Source: Artemia franciscana (taxonomy: Eukaryota > Arthropoda > Branchiopoda > Anostraca > Artemiidae). From it: a stretch of DNA of 64,000 bases. Below are positions 22,190 through 54,031 of the stretch, piece after piece. Location: the NCBI RefSeq assembly GCF_032884065.1, contig NC_088872.1, positions 11,085,654-11,149,653 on the forward strand, read 5' to 3'. The notes below the pieces were generated by a model. That model had not been told where the DNA came from. It did not search any database and saw only the letters and a list, made by a program, of their open reading frames with translations. The number at the start of each line of letters is the position of its first letter. The first letter of the stretch is position 1. A program made the position numbers and the translations under genes.

Positions 22190-23360
22190 AAGAATGATAC
22201 CAGTTTATAAAGGGAATGATAGAAATTATCTTGGTAATTATCGCCCAATATCAATTTTACCAGTTATTTCTCGACTTATTGAAAAATACTTTAGTTCTCG
22301 GTTAACCACTTCTCTTGAGAAGTTTAATCTCTTTAATATTATCAGTTTGGATTCTGGAAGAATAGGAAGACCGAGGGTGCATTGATATTTTTGCAAGTAT
22401 CATTAATGTGGCTTTAGGCAAAGGATTTAAGGTTGGCGCAGAATCTACAGACTCAATGAAGGCTTTTGACACAGTTGAATACGGTCTACTCTTGGAAAAA
22501 TGTGAGGTATAAGGGATCCGAGGTAAAGCTCTTCATCTTATGTGTAGTTTTCTTAGTAACTGGTACCAGTTTGTGGAGATGAATTGCTTGCCCCCAGTCC
22601 CTTGTTGTGTCCAAAACAGATCTATTATTGGCCCAATTCTCTTCATTTTGTTTATTAATGGTATGTCTAATTGTTGTTTTAGTGTTAGTGATATGACTAA
22701 AAGTCTCCAGAATGAAACTGTGTCATTATTTGCGAATGACACTGTAGCAATCAGCACTGCAAAGACAGAAGATTTACTCCTGACATCGATGAAAGATACA
22801 TTCCTAGTTGAGGGTAAAAGGGCTAAAGATCAATCTTCGTAAGTCAAATTTTGTCATTTTTTCCCCATCTCCTGTTTTTATCTTTGATTCATGGAATTTG
22901 TAACGCATTGTAGAATTTTAAAGCGTGCTATATCGATTAAGTGCCTGGGGGTTAATATAGCTGAGATTTTATCATTCAAGTGTCATACACAGTCTTTGAG
23001 TAAACTTTTGTCTCGTAACCTAGGTATAATGAGAAAACTTAGGCATTTTCCCAACATATATCCTACGTCTCCTTTATTTTTCCCTTTTCCATCCATATAT
23101 TCTGTATTGTGGTAGCGTTTGGTTTGGTACATTTGCCTCCACTGTCCAGCCTGCACGAGTTCTTAAAAATAACGCTGCTCGTTTGTTGGTTGGACTGCAA
23201 CGCCGGGATTCAGTAGGGGACGTGTACGAGCAAATGAAGATATTAGCAGCTTCTTGACGAGAGTTACAAACACTTTTGTTTATTTTCAGGCTGCAACATG
23301 GAACAAATCTTTCATGTTTTGACAGTTTTGTGAATTTGATATCCATCATCCACAATTATG
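22190..23360 (+). pseudogene. LINE reverse transcriptase fragments
   Basis: Plus-strand frames read IPVYKGNDRNYLGNYRPISI at about 22197-22256, then LPVISRLIEKYF, a clear RT motif 1-2 region. Further on come a degraded DSMKAFDT box near 22450, IIGPILFILFINGMS near 22625-22671 (the usual 'PQGS.LGP.LF....ND' box, changed at its start), and FANDT near 22730. The later part (22910-23240) reads IKCLGVNI...LSFKCHTQSLSKLLSRNLGIM and NAARLLVGLQRRD-like text. Multiple stops and frame changes. Confidence 0.72.
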
Positions 23361-23438
23361 ACACTCGATTTTCTGGAGACACTAATACTCCATTGATTTT
23401 TTTTTGACCCGGTCGACATTTTCTCTGCTTCATAAGGG

Positions 23439-23732
23439 TAAAGGATGCGGCATTAGACCCTCAAGGTCCAACCAGAGGTGCTGATTTCTGTCTCAAGGCC
23501 TTTCAGCCAGGAAATGCAATGGGGGTATGGAGACCAGCCATTCTGTGATTTCACACACCCTTCCTGTTTAACTTCCCAGATTTCTCCAGGTACCTATTTA
23601 AAGCTGGGTCGACTCTTGCGGAGTAGCGCCGCTGAACCCGTCCAAAACCAAATAATTAGGTACACTAGAATTCGAACTCTCGGACAACGGATCTTAAATC
23701 AAGCATAGTAATCCGCTCAGCTAGGACGGCTG
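23439..23732 (-). repeat. tRNA-derived SINE, minus orientation, with target-site duplication
   Basis: On the minus strand the element starts near 23732 with a tRNA-like head. It has an A box TAGCTGAGCGG near 23723-23713 and a B box AGTTCGAATTCT near 23677-23666, spaced as in a pol III promoter. A ~200-bp body and a 3' end near 23439 follow. The sequence TGCTTCATA(A/G)GG occurs on both sides (23426-23438 and 23733-23744), and the LINE reading frame text resumes after the second copy. So the SINE inserted into the LINE and duplicated its target. The body family is not identified. Confidence 0.8.
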
Positions 23733-23743
23733 TGCTTCATAGG

Positions 23744-23860
23744 GGGGTTAGAAGTTGGAATCATCTAGATCAGGGTATCTAGACTAATAGCGATATTTCT
23801 GTGATCCATGCTAAGAGAGCAATGTGTCTTACGGTAAATTAAAAGAGTAATTGAAGAGAT
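23744..23860 (+). pseudogene. LINE C-terminal tail after the SINE
   Basis: Plus strand reads GVRSWNHLDQGI...DISVIHAKRAM, the 'xxWNxLP....s...FK..L' end typical of LINE ORF2, directly continuing the text interrupted at about 23438. Confidence 0.65.
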
Positions 23861-24580
23861 TTTCTTTAGTAAGTATGAAATTTAGTTCTTTTGTTTGTTT
23901 TTTTTTGGGCGGGGGGGGGGGGGGGCGAATATATAATTGAGTAGCTTATTATGGGCTCTCAAAGTATGATCTTATGATCTTAACAGTAAAGTGTAATTTG
24001 TTTTGCTGTAAGGTTTGTGGTGCCTATTAGGATGTGCGATTTGTATTAGTTGTTTATAATTTATTGAGTCCTGTATTATTTTTTCTGCCAAACCCCACAC
24101 CACCCAGATCAGTTTTACTGCTTTTGGATGTGGCTGTTAATACTGATGTTGTTTTCGGTTTAAAGAATATATCTCTCTCTAAGCAAGAACAAAATTAAAA
24201 AAAAAAACGGAATATACTATTTAATTTCTAACTTACCGCTATTTTTGTCCTCATTAATGGCATTTTTTGATGCAGCCCAGTTCCATACCCTAGCATGGCG
24301 AGATGTAGGCTTTGCTGCAGGTGCAAAAAATGGCATATTTGGGAACCCAGGGTTTGTTGTAAATTTATTGATGAAAAAATAAACTCTGAAGTCATTTGCG
24401 CTATTATGTCTGCCACAACAAGCAATTGCATTTATGCTACTTGTTAATGAGGAAGGTCAAAAGTCAAATATACTTGCCAAGTCAAATAGGCTTGGAGCAA
24501 AAAATTTAGATAACGGGATAAGTATATCAAATAATTGTCCAGGGAGACTCTTATCGGGTTGTAACTGTCTAGAGTATCTT
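23861..24580. other. LINE 3' flank and intergenic sequence
   Basis: It includes a G-rich run (about 23909-23925) and a (TC)n-like stretch near 24168-24182. No gene is seen. Confidence 0.4.
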
Positions 24581-24589
24581 TTCGTAGAA

Positions 24590-25310
24590 GGGGCAGGGAT
24601 TTTTCACGGGATAAATTCTCCATGAGGAAATTTTCCATAGGATAAATTCCCCAGAGGAAATTTTCTCCGGGAGCAAGTTTCTGAAAGGGGGTTGCGTATT
24701 TGCGGGAAAAATTTTCTATGGAGGAGATCTACGGCATTATTAAAAAAAAAAATCAAAAGTTAGTTTGTTTTTTTTTTCAAATGAAAGTACGCTAAGAAAA
24801 AATTTTCACGTGGAATCGTCCGCAAGAAATTGTTCGGGGGGAATTTTCAGCCATAACAGAATTGTCTGGGACGAATCTTTCTGGAAGGAGGGGCCATTTT
24901 ACGCCAGAATAATTTTACATGGAGGGATGTTCTCTGGGGGAAAGAATTTTCCATGGAAGAAAGCCGGATTTCCCGACATTATTTAAAAACAATCGAAAAT
25001 GAAATAAAAAGTAAGTTTTTCAACGGAAAGTAAGGAGAAACATTAAGAATTAAAACGATCAGAAACGAGGATTTTTCTCCTTCTCAATACCTCACTTTTT
25101 AACGCTAGAGTTTGGAATTTTTGCCAAGATCTTTAAAAACTTCTTTTGAAATATGAGGGCCTTAAATTTTTTTTTTTAGCTTCTTAAAAATGTTTTAGCG
25201 TAAAAAGTGAGGGGTGAAGGAGGGGGAACCCCCTCATTTACATGAAAATTTCTGTTCGTTTTAAGTCTTGATGTTGTTCCTTACTTCCCGTTAAAAATAT
25301 CGTCTTTTTA
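24590..25310 (+). repeat. Partial copy of the ~1.6-kb hairpin family
   Basis: GGAAATTTTCC-type motifs at 24615-24980 and then the hairpin with arms near 25078-25115 (TACCTCACTTTTTAACGCTA) and 25190-25220 (TTAGCGTAAAAAGTGAGG), ending in TTTCTGTTCGTTTTAAG and GTTCCTTACTTCCCGTTA, correspond to the middle and 3' parts of the copies at 30741 and 54032. More diverged than those. Confidence 0.65.
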
Positions 25311-26020
25311 TGTTTAATTCAGACTCAAAACGATAAGAAACTAAAAAAAAAACAATCATAGCAAACAAATAAACAAAAGGTACTAGTAAAAACGAAAATT
25401 AAGTCTTAAAACGAACAAAAATTAAATCAAATATGCAAATCAAGCTTAAAACGAACAAAAGTCACTACAAACAACGGTTTGTGCACCGCCTATTTCCCTA
25501 GCTGTAAGTCTAAAACCAACTACGTGTTTGGCGCTTTACTCAAAACGAATCATGCTACAAATATTTTTTGTAATTATTACAGTCTTGGAAAGAATTAATA
25601 AAATTGAACTGCATATTTGATTTATAAAAATAATAATTACTGAAATGTCATCAGTTCAAGATTTTATTTTATTCTAACCTCTTTTTTAAATGTTGCAATA
25701 AGAGCAAAAGAAAATATTTGCAATATAATACGTTTTTATTATTGCGCCAATTACGCAATTGGTTTTGGAGTTTTGAAGTTAAGGAGGAGGACAAAAGCCA
25801 AACTCTTCTTTGTATTGAGAACCATATGTGTCTCGAACAGTATTGGAAAGAACAAATAAAATTAAACTGAATATTTGATATGCAGATATTAATTGCTGAA
25901 AATTTATCATCTCAAGATATTGTTTTACCGTAATTCTTAATCTCAACGTAGTAAGTATACAAGAAAATATTTCTTAAATAATTCGTTTTCAGCAACTTAT
26001 ACTTCAATGGTAAAACAAGA
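25311..26020. repeat. Two diverged ~270-bp direct units
   Basis: Segments near 25560-25740 and 25830-26000 share GAACAG/CTTGGAAAGAA, AATTAAACTGAATATTTGAT and a following AT-rich stretch, and both relate to 4770-4950. No coding. Confidence 0.5.
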
Positions 26021-26024
26021 GCTA

Positions 26025-28345
26025 AGAGCTCATTTGGCACTTGTGACGAGGTCGGAAGAGCCAAGAGCCAAGAGCTCATATGGTATGAGCTCTAGCAAAA
26101 TTATAAAAGTCGATAGATTGCTTTAAAAGAAAGATCAGAGGCTTAATACCGGTCGGGATTTAAAATAAGAGCTCTGAGTCACGAGGTCCTTCTAAATATC
26201 AAAATTCATTAAGATCCGATCACCCACTCGTCAGTTAAAAATACCTCAATTTTTCTAATTTTTCCTCTCCCTTCAGCCCCCCAGATGGTTGAATCGGAGA
26301 AAACGACTTTATCAAGTCAATTTGTGCAGCTCCCTGACACGGCTACCGATTTTCGTCGTCCTAAAACGTCAATAAGCACCAAACTCGCCAAAGCACTGAA
26401 CCCCATCACCTAACTCCTCCAAAGAGAGCTGATCCAGTCCGGTTACGTCAATCACGTGTCCACGACATTTATAAGCGCTTTCCAAGATTTCGGGTTTCCC
26501 CCTCCAGGTCCCCCCAATGTCAACAGATCTCGTCGGGATTTAAAATAAGAGCTCTGAGACATGAGTTCCTTCTAAATATCAGATTTAATTAAGATCCGGT
26601 CACCCGTTCTTAAGTTAAAAATACCTCGATTTTTCTATTTTTTCCAAATTAGAAACCCACATTTCCCCCAAAGAGAACGGATCCGTACCTATTATGTCAA
26701 TCTCATATCTATTACTTGTGCTTATTTTTCCCATCTGGTTTCATCCTGATCCCTCCACTCTAAGTGTTTTCCAAGATTTCTGGTTTCCAAGATTTCTGTT
26801 TCCCCCCTCCAAACCTCTATGTCCCCGGATACAATTCGAATTGAAAATGGAGCATCTGAGACATAATACTCTTCTATATATCAAGTTTCATTAAGATCCG
26901 ATCACCCATTCGTAAGATACCTCGATTTTACCGTTTTCCAAGAATTCCGATTCCCCCCTCCAACTCCCTTCAGTGTCACCGGATCTGGTCGAGATTTAAA
27001 GTGAGAGTTCTAAAGCACAAGATCTTCTAGGTATCAAATTTCATTAAGATCTGTTCACCCTTTCGTAAGTTACAAATACCTCATTTTTTCTAATTTTTCT
27101 GAATTACTCCCCCCCCCAACTCCGCCAAAGAGAGCGGATTCGGTCCGGTTATGTCAGTCACTTATCTTGGACTTGTGCTTATTCTTTCCACCAGGTTTCA
27201 TCCTGATCTCTCCGCTTTAAGCGTTTTCCGAGATTTCCAGTCCCCCCCTCTAATGACACTGAATCCGGTCAGGATTTAAAATAAGAGATCTGAGTTTCAA
27301 GGTCCTTCTAAATATATAATTTCATTAAGATACGATCATTCTTTCGTAAGTCAAAAATACCTCATTTTTTAGAATTAACCCTCCCCCCCAAAGAAAGCAG
27401 ATCCGTTCCGGTTATGCCAAATATTTTAGGTTCCAACCCCCCCTCCCAACTTCCCCTTCACCGGATCCGGTCGAGATTTAAAATAAGAGCTCTGAGACAT
27501 GATATCCTTCCAAACATCAAATTTCATTAAGACCGGATCACTCTTTCGTAAGTCAAAAATACCTCATTTTTTCTAACTTTTCAGAATTAACCCCCCCAAC
27601 TCCCCCAAAGAGAGCGGATCCGTTCCGGTTATCTCAATCACGTATCTAGGACTTACAATTATTTTACCCACCAAGTTTCATCCCGATCCCTCCATTCTAA
27701 GCCTTTTCCAAGATGTTAGCCCCCCCCTAATTTCACCGGATCCATTCGGGATTTAAAATAAGAGCTCTGAGACATGATATCCTTCTAAACATCAAATTTC
27801 ATAAAGATCCGATCACTCCATCGCAAGTTCAAAATACCACATTTTTCCTGATTTTTCAGAATTACCCCCCTCCAAACTCCCCCCAAACAGAGCAGATCCG
27901 TTCCGATTATGTCAATCACGTATCTAGGACTTCTGCTTATTTTTCCCACCAAGTTTCATCCCAATCCCTCCATTCTAAGCGTTTTCCAAGATTTTAGGTT
28001 CCCCCCTCAAACTCCCCCTAATGTCACCGGATCTGGTCGGGATTTAAAATGAGAGCTCTGAGACACGATATCCTTCCAAACATCAAATTTTATTATGATT
28101 CCATCACCCAGTCGTAACTTAAAAAATACTTAATTTTTTCCGAATATACGGGCCCCCACTCCCCCCCCCAGATGGTCAAATCACGAAAAACGACTATTTC
28201 TAATTTAATCTGGTCCGGTCCCTGATATGCCTGCCAAATTTCATCGTCCTAGCTTACCTGGAAGTGCCTAAAGTAGCAAAACCGGGACAGACCAACCGAC
28301 AGAATTTGTGATTGCTATATGTCACTTGGTTAATACCAAGTGCCA
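26025..28345 (-). mobile_element. Repeat element of ~330-bp tandem units (minus orientation)
   Basis: Reverse-complement counterpart of 5470-7440. Read on the minus strand, it begins with the palindrome CACTTGGTATTAACCAAGTG (28342-28323) and the TTGCTACTTTAGGCACTTCC block. Seven or so diverged ~330-bp units follow, and it ends in the GAGCTCTTGGCTCTTCCGA minisatellite near 26095-26028. The shared terminal order in two inverted copies 20 kb apart supports a mobile or duplicated unit. No protein is encoded. Confidence 0.65.
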
Positions 28346-28850
28346 TAAAAAAAATTATTCGTTTTAAGCTTGATTTTCATATTCAATTTAAGCTTTATTC
28401 ATTTTAAAATTGATTTATTCATTTATATTAGTACATGTTGTATGTTTGTTTGCTACGATTGTTTATTTAATTTCTGTTCGTTTTGGTTTTCATTCATTTT
28501 TTATTAGTTTTATTATCCAAGTAACAATAAACAACTCACATAACTTTCAGTCCTTACCCCGTAAATAAAAGTTGCCCTTTAAAAAAGAAAACCAAAGTAT
28601 TAAAGTAAAGTAAGTGTCAAAATAACAATAAACAACTTGCAAAACTTACCACAGGGGGGACTAGTTGCCCCTTGATCACTTTTGAATTTTGTAAAAAGAA
28701 CTAGAGCCTTCGATCTTCAATTGAGTGCACCCCCTCCAAAGTGAATACGACCACTCCTTCCACAAAAAATATTATATGTTAGAAATGGACAACTTGCATT
28801 ACTTCTAGCCCTTACCCCGGGCCATCAAATCTGGAACCTTTATTATTTGA
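28346..28850. repeat. AT-rich spacer with an inverted module of the 3.3-4.7 kb array
   Basis: 28640-28830 is the reverse complement of a unit from the 3325-4740 array (ACTAGTTGCCC, AAAGAACTAGAGCC, CCACTCCTTCC). The rest is simple AT-rich DNA. Confidence 0.5.
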
Positions 28851-30740
28851 CATTTGGACTATTTTAAACAACATGACTATCTCAAAATTTGCTGTATTTT
28901 AAGAAAATACAATAAAATCTCAAAATTTCAATTTGATGCATTTGGGGAAAAAAGGGCGCGGGGGCTAGTTCCTCTACGGTCATTTTTGACTCGATCACTT
29001 CGGGGTACCAGGTATAGGGTACTTGGTATTTATTATAAAACATCTTGTCAAATACGTTAGTACTTACACGTTTTCGGAGTCCTTGATCCAAATTGCACAG
29101 TTGTCTGTGATGTAGCTTGGTTTACATTTTCGTGACTACCTATCAAATACTAAAGTACGAAGGTACATTACTAAACTACATACCTGGAAAATTCATTTTG
29201 GGCAAGCGACTTTGCTTTTGAAAGCGGTACTGAAGAGAATAAAAGAAAATATTGGCGGGACCCCATCAAACCAAATATTGAAACTGTTGATAGTTTCAGG
29301 AAGTTTGGCCATATACGACAAAACCATAAGCCCCTTTTTTACCCAAAAGCCAGATAACGATCTTCAGTACAGTCAGTTCAAGTGTCAAAAATTCTGGATG
29401 AAGAGGAACACGAGACTGTAAGTATGAAAAATAAAGGGTCAAGGGGCTTCATATCCGTACAGTTATATTTAAGACGAAAATTTACAAAAACCTCAAATTT
29501 TTTTAACATTCGCAAACTATATGATACTTTCCTGGCAAAACACCTTTTCCCGATCTTAGCTTCTATGAAAAAAAGAGAATAATTGCAGGTTCACTTCAAT
29601 TTGAAAGTTTTACCTGCTCCTTACCAGAAGTGCAATTACTTACTTGGAAGTGGTAGGTAGGAAGGACATTCAGGCCCCAACGCCATAACAATAAAAGATT
29701 TCTCAAAACTTAGCCTTATTTTTCTTATGATTCCACTCAAATGATCATTTTAAGCCGAGAGACATCCTTTTTGGATCAAAGTCGATTTTTCCATAAAAAG
29801 TCCATATCACAAGCATAAGGGCGAAAACAAAGTGAATTTGAAAAAGAACCAAGACGAAACCATCGAAAGCAATGTTCAACTGAAGTTCTGGTGCAACGAC
29901 CCATGAAGTTCGTGCCAGTTGCAGTATTAAACCAAAACACGTCCAGGTAAGTAATTCTCGAGATATCGGCTCCCAAAGTTAAGAATATAAAATCTAATTA
30001 TTAACTTTCGCCTTATAATATTGCTTGGCCAGCAAAACTGAAAGACCAAATCCTTAATAAGGTACTTAAAAATTTTAGACTATGTAAACATTAACGATGA
30101 GACCTAAATTACCACTAATTTCTATATTCTAAAGATTATATCTGTCTTATTTCCAATAGATTTTTATTATAAATGAAATGTGAAAGCCAGATATACATAG
30201 TTTCATCCAAGGAGACATCCACTATTCGTAGCCACTGAAAGAGAACGAAAAATCAAATTAACAATTGAGGTCTTTCGGTGGTAAATCAACGAACTTCAAA
30301 AAAGTAAACACAAGAGAAAATTGACAAAGAAGATACATTATCCTCCTTCAAATATGCCAATCCTCTCATAAAAGGCAACTTTTAAGAGATTTTTGTATTT
30401 AAATGTGTGTTTGATAAGGGATACTCTGTTTAAGTATATGCTATTGTTGATATGGTCAAATTGCGTCTTTGCTTTTAAACCTTCAATGGCCACTATTGTT
30501 TCCTTTGCCAGTTCAGGGAACACACAATAGGTTACATTCTGGTCCGGGGCGGAGGCCAATATTCATTAAAACTGCGGGCGTATTATTAGAAAATCATTCG
30601 AATATATAAATACAAAAAATATTTTTTGGGGCGAGTGTTTCGAGCCCCACTCGCTTTACATGCCTTTTATGGGATATAAATATCTTTAAGATTTTATGTT
30701 TTATGAGCAAGAGAAGTTTAGAATTAATCGTTTACTTTGA
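28851..30740. other. Repeat-poor segment with weak candidate exons
   Basis: This stretch shows no relation to the repeats around it. Two good 5' splice-site consensus strings end open plus-strand frames. One is GTAAGT at 29418, after VSKILDEEEHET. The other is CAG/GTAAGT at 29947, after a frame from about 29822 that reads EFEKEPRRNHRKQ and later MKFVPVAVLNQNTS. No strong acceptors or recognisable domain go with them, so I do not call a gene. A 73-codon minus frame at 30559-30338 is also unassigned. Confidence 0.3.
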
Positions 30741-31514
30741 TCAAACAGTTCGTGATAACGAACTGTAGCAAGGAGCGACCCGGCTCAATAGTAACCAAAA
30801 CTCTAAAAAATGGGATTTTGATACCTATAGCTACATCAAAAGAATCACATTTTAATGCTGATTTTAAATATATAAGTTTCATTAAGTTTAGTCTTACCCA
30901 TCAAAAGTTACGAGCCTGAGAAAATTTGCCTTATTTTAGAAAATAGGGGGAGACAACCCCTAAAAGTCATAGAATCTTAACAAAATCACACCATCAAGTT
31001 CAGCGAATCAGAGAACCCTATTGCAGTAGTTTCAAACTCCTATCTACAAAAATGTGGAATTTTGTGTTTTTGGCCTGAAGGCATTCTTTTCTAGAAATGA
31101 AAAGTTCTAGTGCCCTTTTTAAGAGACAAAAAAATTGGAAGGCACCTAGGCCCCCTCCCACGGTAAATATTTTCCCAATGTCAACGGATCAAAATTATGA
31201 AATAGCCATTTTTTTCAGCGTAGTCGAAAAACCTTATAACTATGTCTTTGGAGACGACTTACTCCCCCACAGTCCCCATGGGAGGGGCTATAAGTTACAA
31301 ACTTTGACCAGTGCTCACATATAGTATTAGTGATTGGGAAGTGTATATACGTTTTCAAGGGGATTTTATGGTTGGGGGGGGGGGTTGAGAAGAGGGGGAT
31401 ATGTTGGGGGAACTTTCCATGGTGGAATTTGTCATGGGGGAAGAAAATTTCCATGAAGGGAGCGCAACATTTTCTAGCATTATTTAAAAAAAAATGAAAA
31501 AATAAATATGAAAA

Positions 31515-31760
31515 CATTTTTCTCAACTGAGAGTAAGGAGCAGCATTAAAACAAAACGAACAGAAATTATTACGCATATGAGGGGCTCACCTCTTCCTAA
31601 TACCTCTCTCTTTACGCTAAAGTATTTTTAGTAATTTCAACTATTTATTCTACGGGTTTTGTGATTCAGGGGTCGTTCTTAAGAATTTGGGACAACATTT
31701 GAGCTTTAGTGTAAAGAGCGAGGTACTGACGAGGGGGTGACCCCCCCCATATACATAATA
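31515..31760. repeat. Middle hairpin of copy A
   Basis: Imperfect arms around 31585-31622 (TACCTCTCTCTTTACGCTAA) and 31703-31745 (TTTAGTGTAAAGAGCGAGGT) with an ~85-base loop containing TTTTGTGATTCAGGGGTCGT. The same loop occurs in copies B and C. Confidence 0.75.
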
Positions 31761-32061
31761 AAAACATGAGAATACAGAAGTTTGTTTCGTAAGCTAATTT
31801 GTAAGTTACGTATATCTTTCACTAATAAAAACATTCGTAAAAAATTAAAAGTTATAGTTGCCTTTTTAAATAACCAAAAAATCGGAGGGCAACTAGGCCT
31901 CCTCCCTCGCTCCTTTTTTTCTCAAAATCTTTCGATCAAAACTATGAGAAAGCCATTTAGCCAAAAACAAAATATGCAAATTTCGTTTTAATTATTCACC
32001 TGCGGAGAGCCAAAATTAAAAACATGCATTAATTCAAAAACATTCAGAAATTAAATAAAAA

Positions 32062-32319
32062 AAGGCATTTTAACTGAAAGTAAGGAGCGACTTTAAAATT
32101 TAAAACGAACAGAAATTACGTCGTATATGAAAGGGGCTGCCTCCTCATCAACGCCCCGCTCTTTACGCTAAAGTTGTTTACTGTTTCAAAAAGTAAAGTT
32201 AAGAGAAAGAGTCAAACTTTAGCGTAAAGAGCGGGGCGTTGATGAGGAGGCAGCCCTTTCATATACGAAGTAGTTTCTGTTCGTTTTAAGTTGTAATGTC
32301 GCTCCTTACTTTCAGTTAA
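32062..32319. repeat. 3' hairpin of copy A
   Basis: Two ~105-base arms beginning TTTTAACTGAAAGTAAGGAG on one side and ending in the reverse complement on the other, with a ~39-base loop. The central 42 bases of each arm are perfectly paired. Confidence 0.9.
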
Positions 32320-32450
32320 AAAAAAAAAAATTATTTAATATTAAAATAAAAACAAAAACAAGGTAACGCTGGACGAGTTGGTGTCCGGGCGACACATTAA
32401 GTTATTATAATGGCAAATCCAGATTTTAGCATAGTTTAACTTCTTATTTT

Positions 32451-53861
<21,411 letters not shown>

Positions 53862-54031
53862 ACTTGAAACAAGTTATCTAAAAAAAATTGTATAATTTAT
53901 TAAACTCAGGAAAATCAAAAGACTCAATCAAAGAAAAACAGAAATTTCCAGAGCTTCCTATCAACTTCATATACAGAATAGCAATACAAATATCGTTTCA
54001 ATCTATTTTCATAGCTTTAAACTGAAATAAA

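Larger units (their letters stand above)
19800..23860 (+). mobile_element. Decayed CR1/L2-like LINE with nested SINE
   Basis: In plus orientation the stretch holds an ORF1-like coiled-coil remnant (19880-20330), an endonuclease domain (20645-21452), reverse transcriptase fragments (22190-23360) and a C-terminal tail that continues after a SINE insertion (23744-23840). The order ORF1, endonuclease, RT, tail is that of CR1/L2-superfamily LINEs. The RT active-site box reads FAND instead of YADD near 22730-22740. All parts carry stops and frameshifts. Confidence 0.7.
30741..32339 (+). mobile_element. Hairpin-rich repeat family, full copy A
   Basis: The copy starts TCAAACAGTTCGTGATAACG, a short palindrome, and ends in GTCGCTCCTTACTTTCAGTT plus an A/T tail. 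The near-terminal AACTGTAGCAAGGAGCGAC (30761) is an inverted match to the 3' end. Inside are two nested hairpins at 31515-31760 and 32062-32319. The inner arms of the second, 32134-32175 and 32215-32256, are 42 bases of perfect complement. Copies B and C at 54032-55678 and 61960-63641 have the same order of parts. It has no conserved open frame, so it is non-autonomous. It lies downstream of PSMB4, next to its last exon. Confidence 0.8.

Noticed and set aside
31097..31577. Frames of 75-120 codons within hairpin-family copy A, with relatives in copies B and C.
   Set aside because: The corresponding frames in the other copies are broken by indels at different places, so coding is not conserved.
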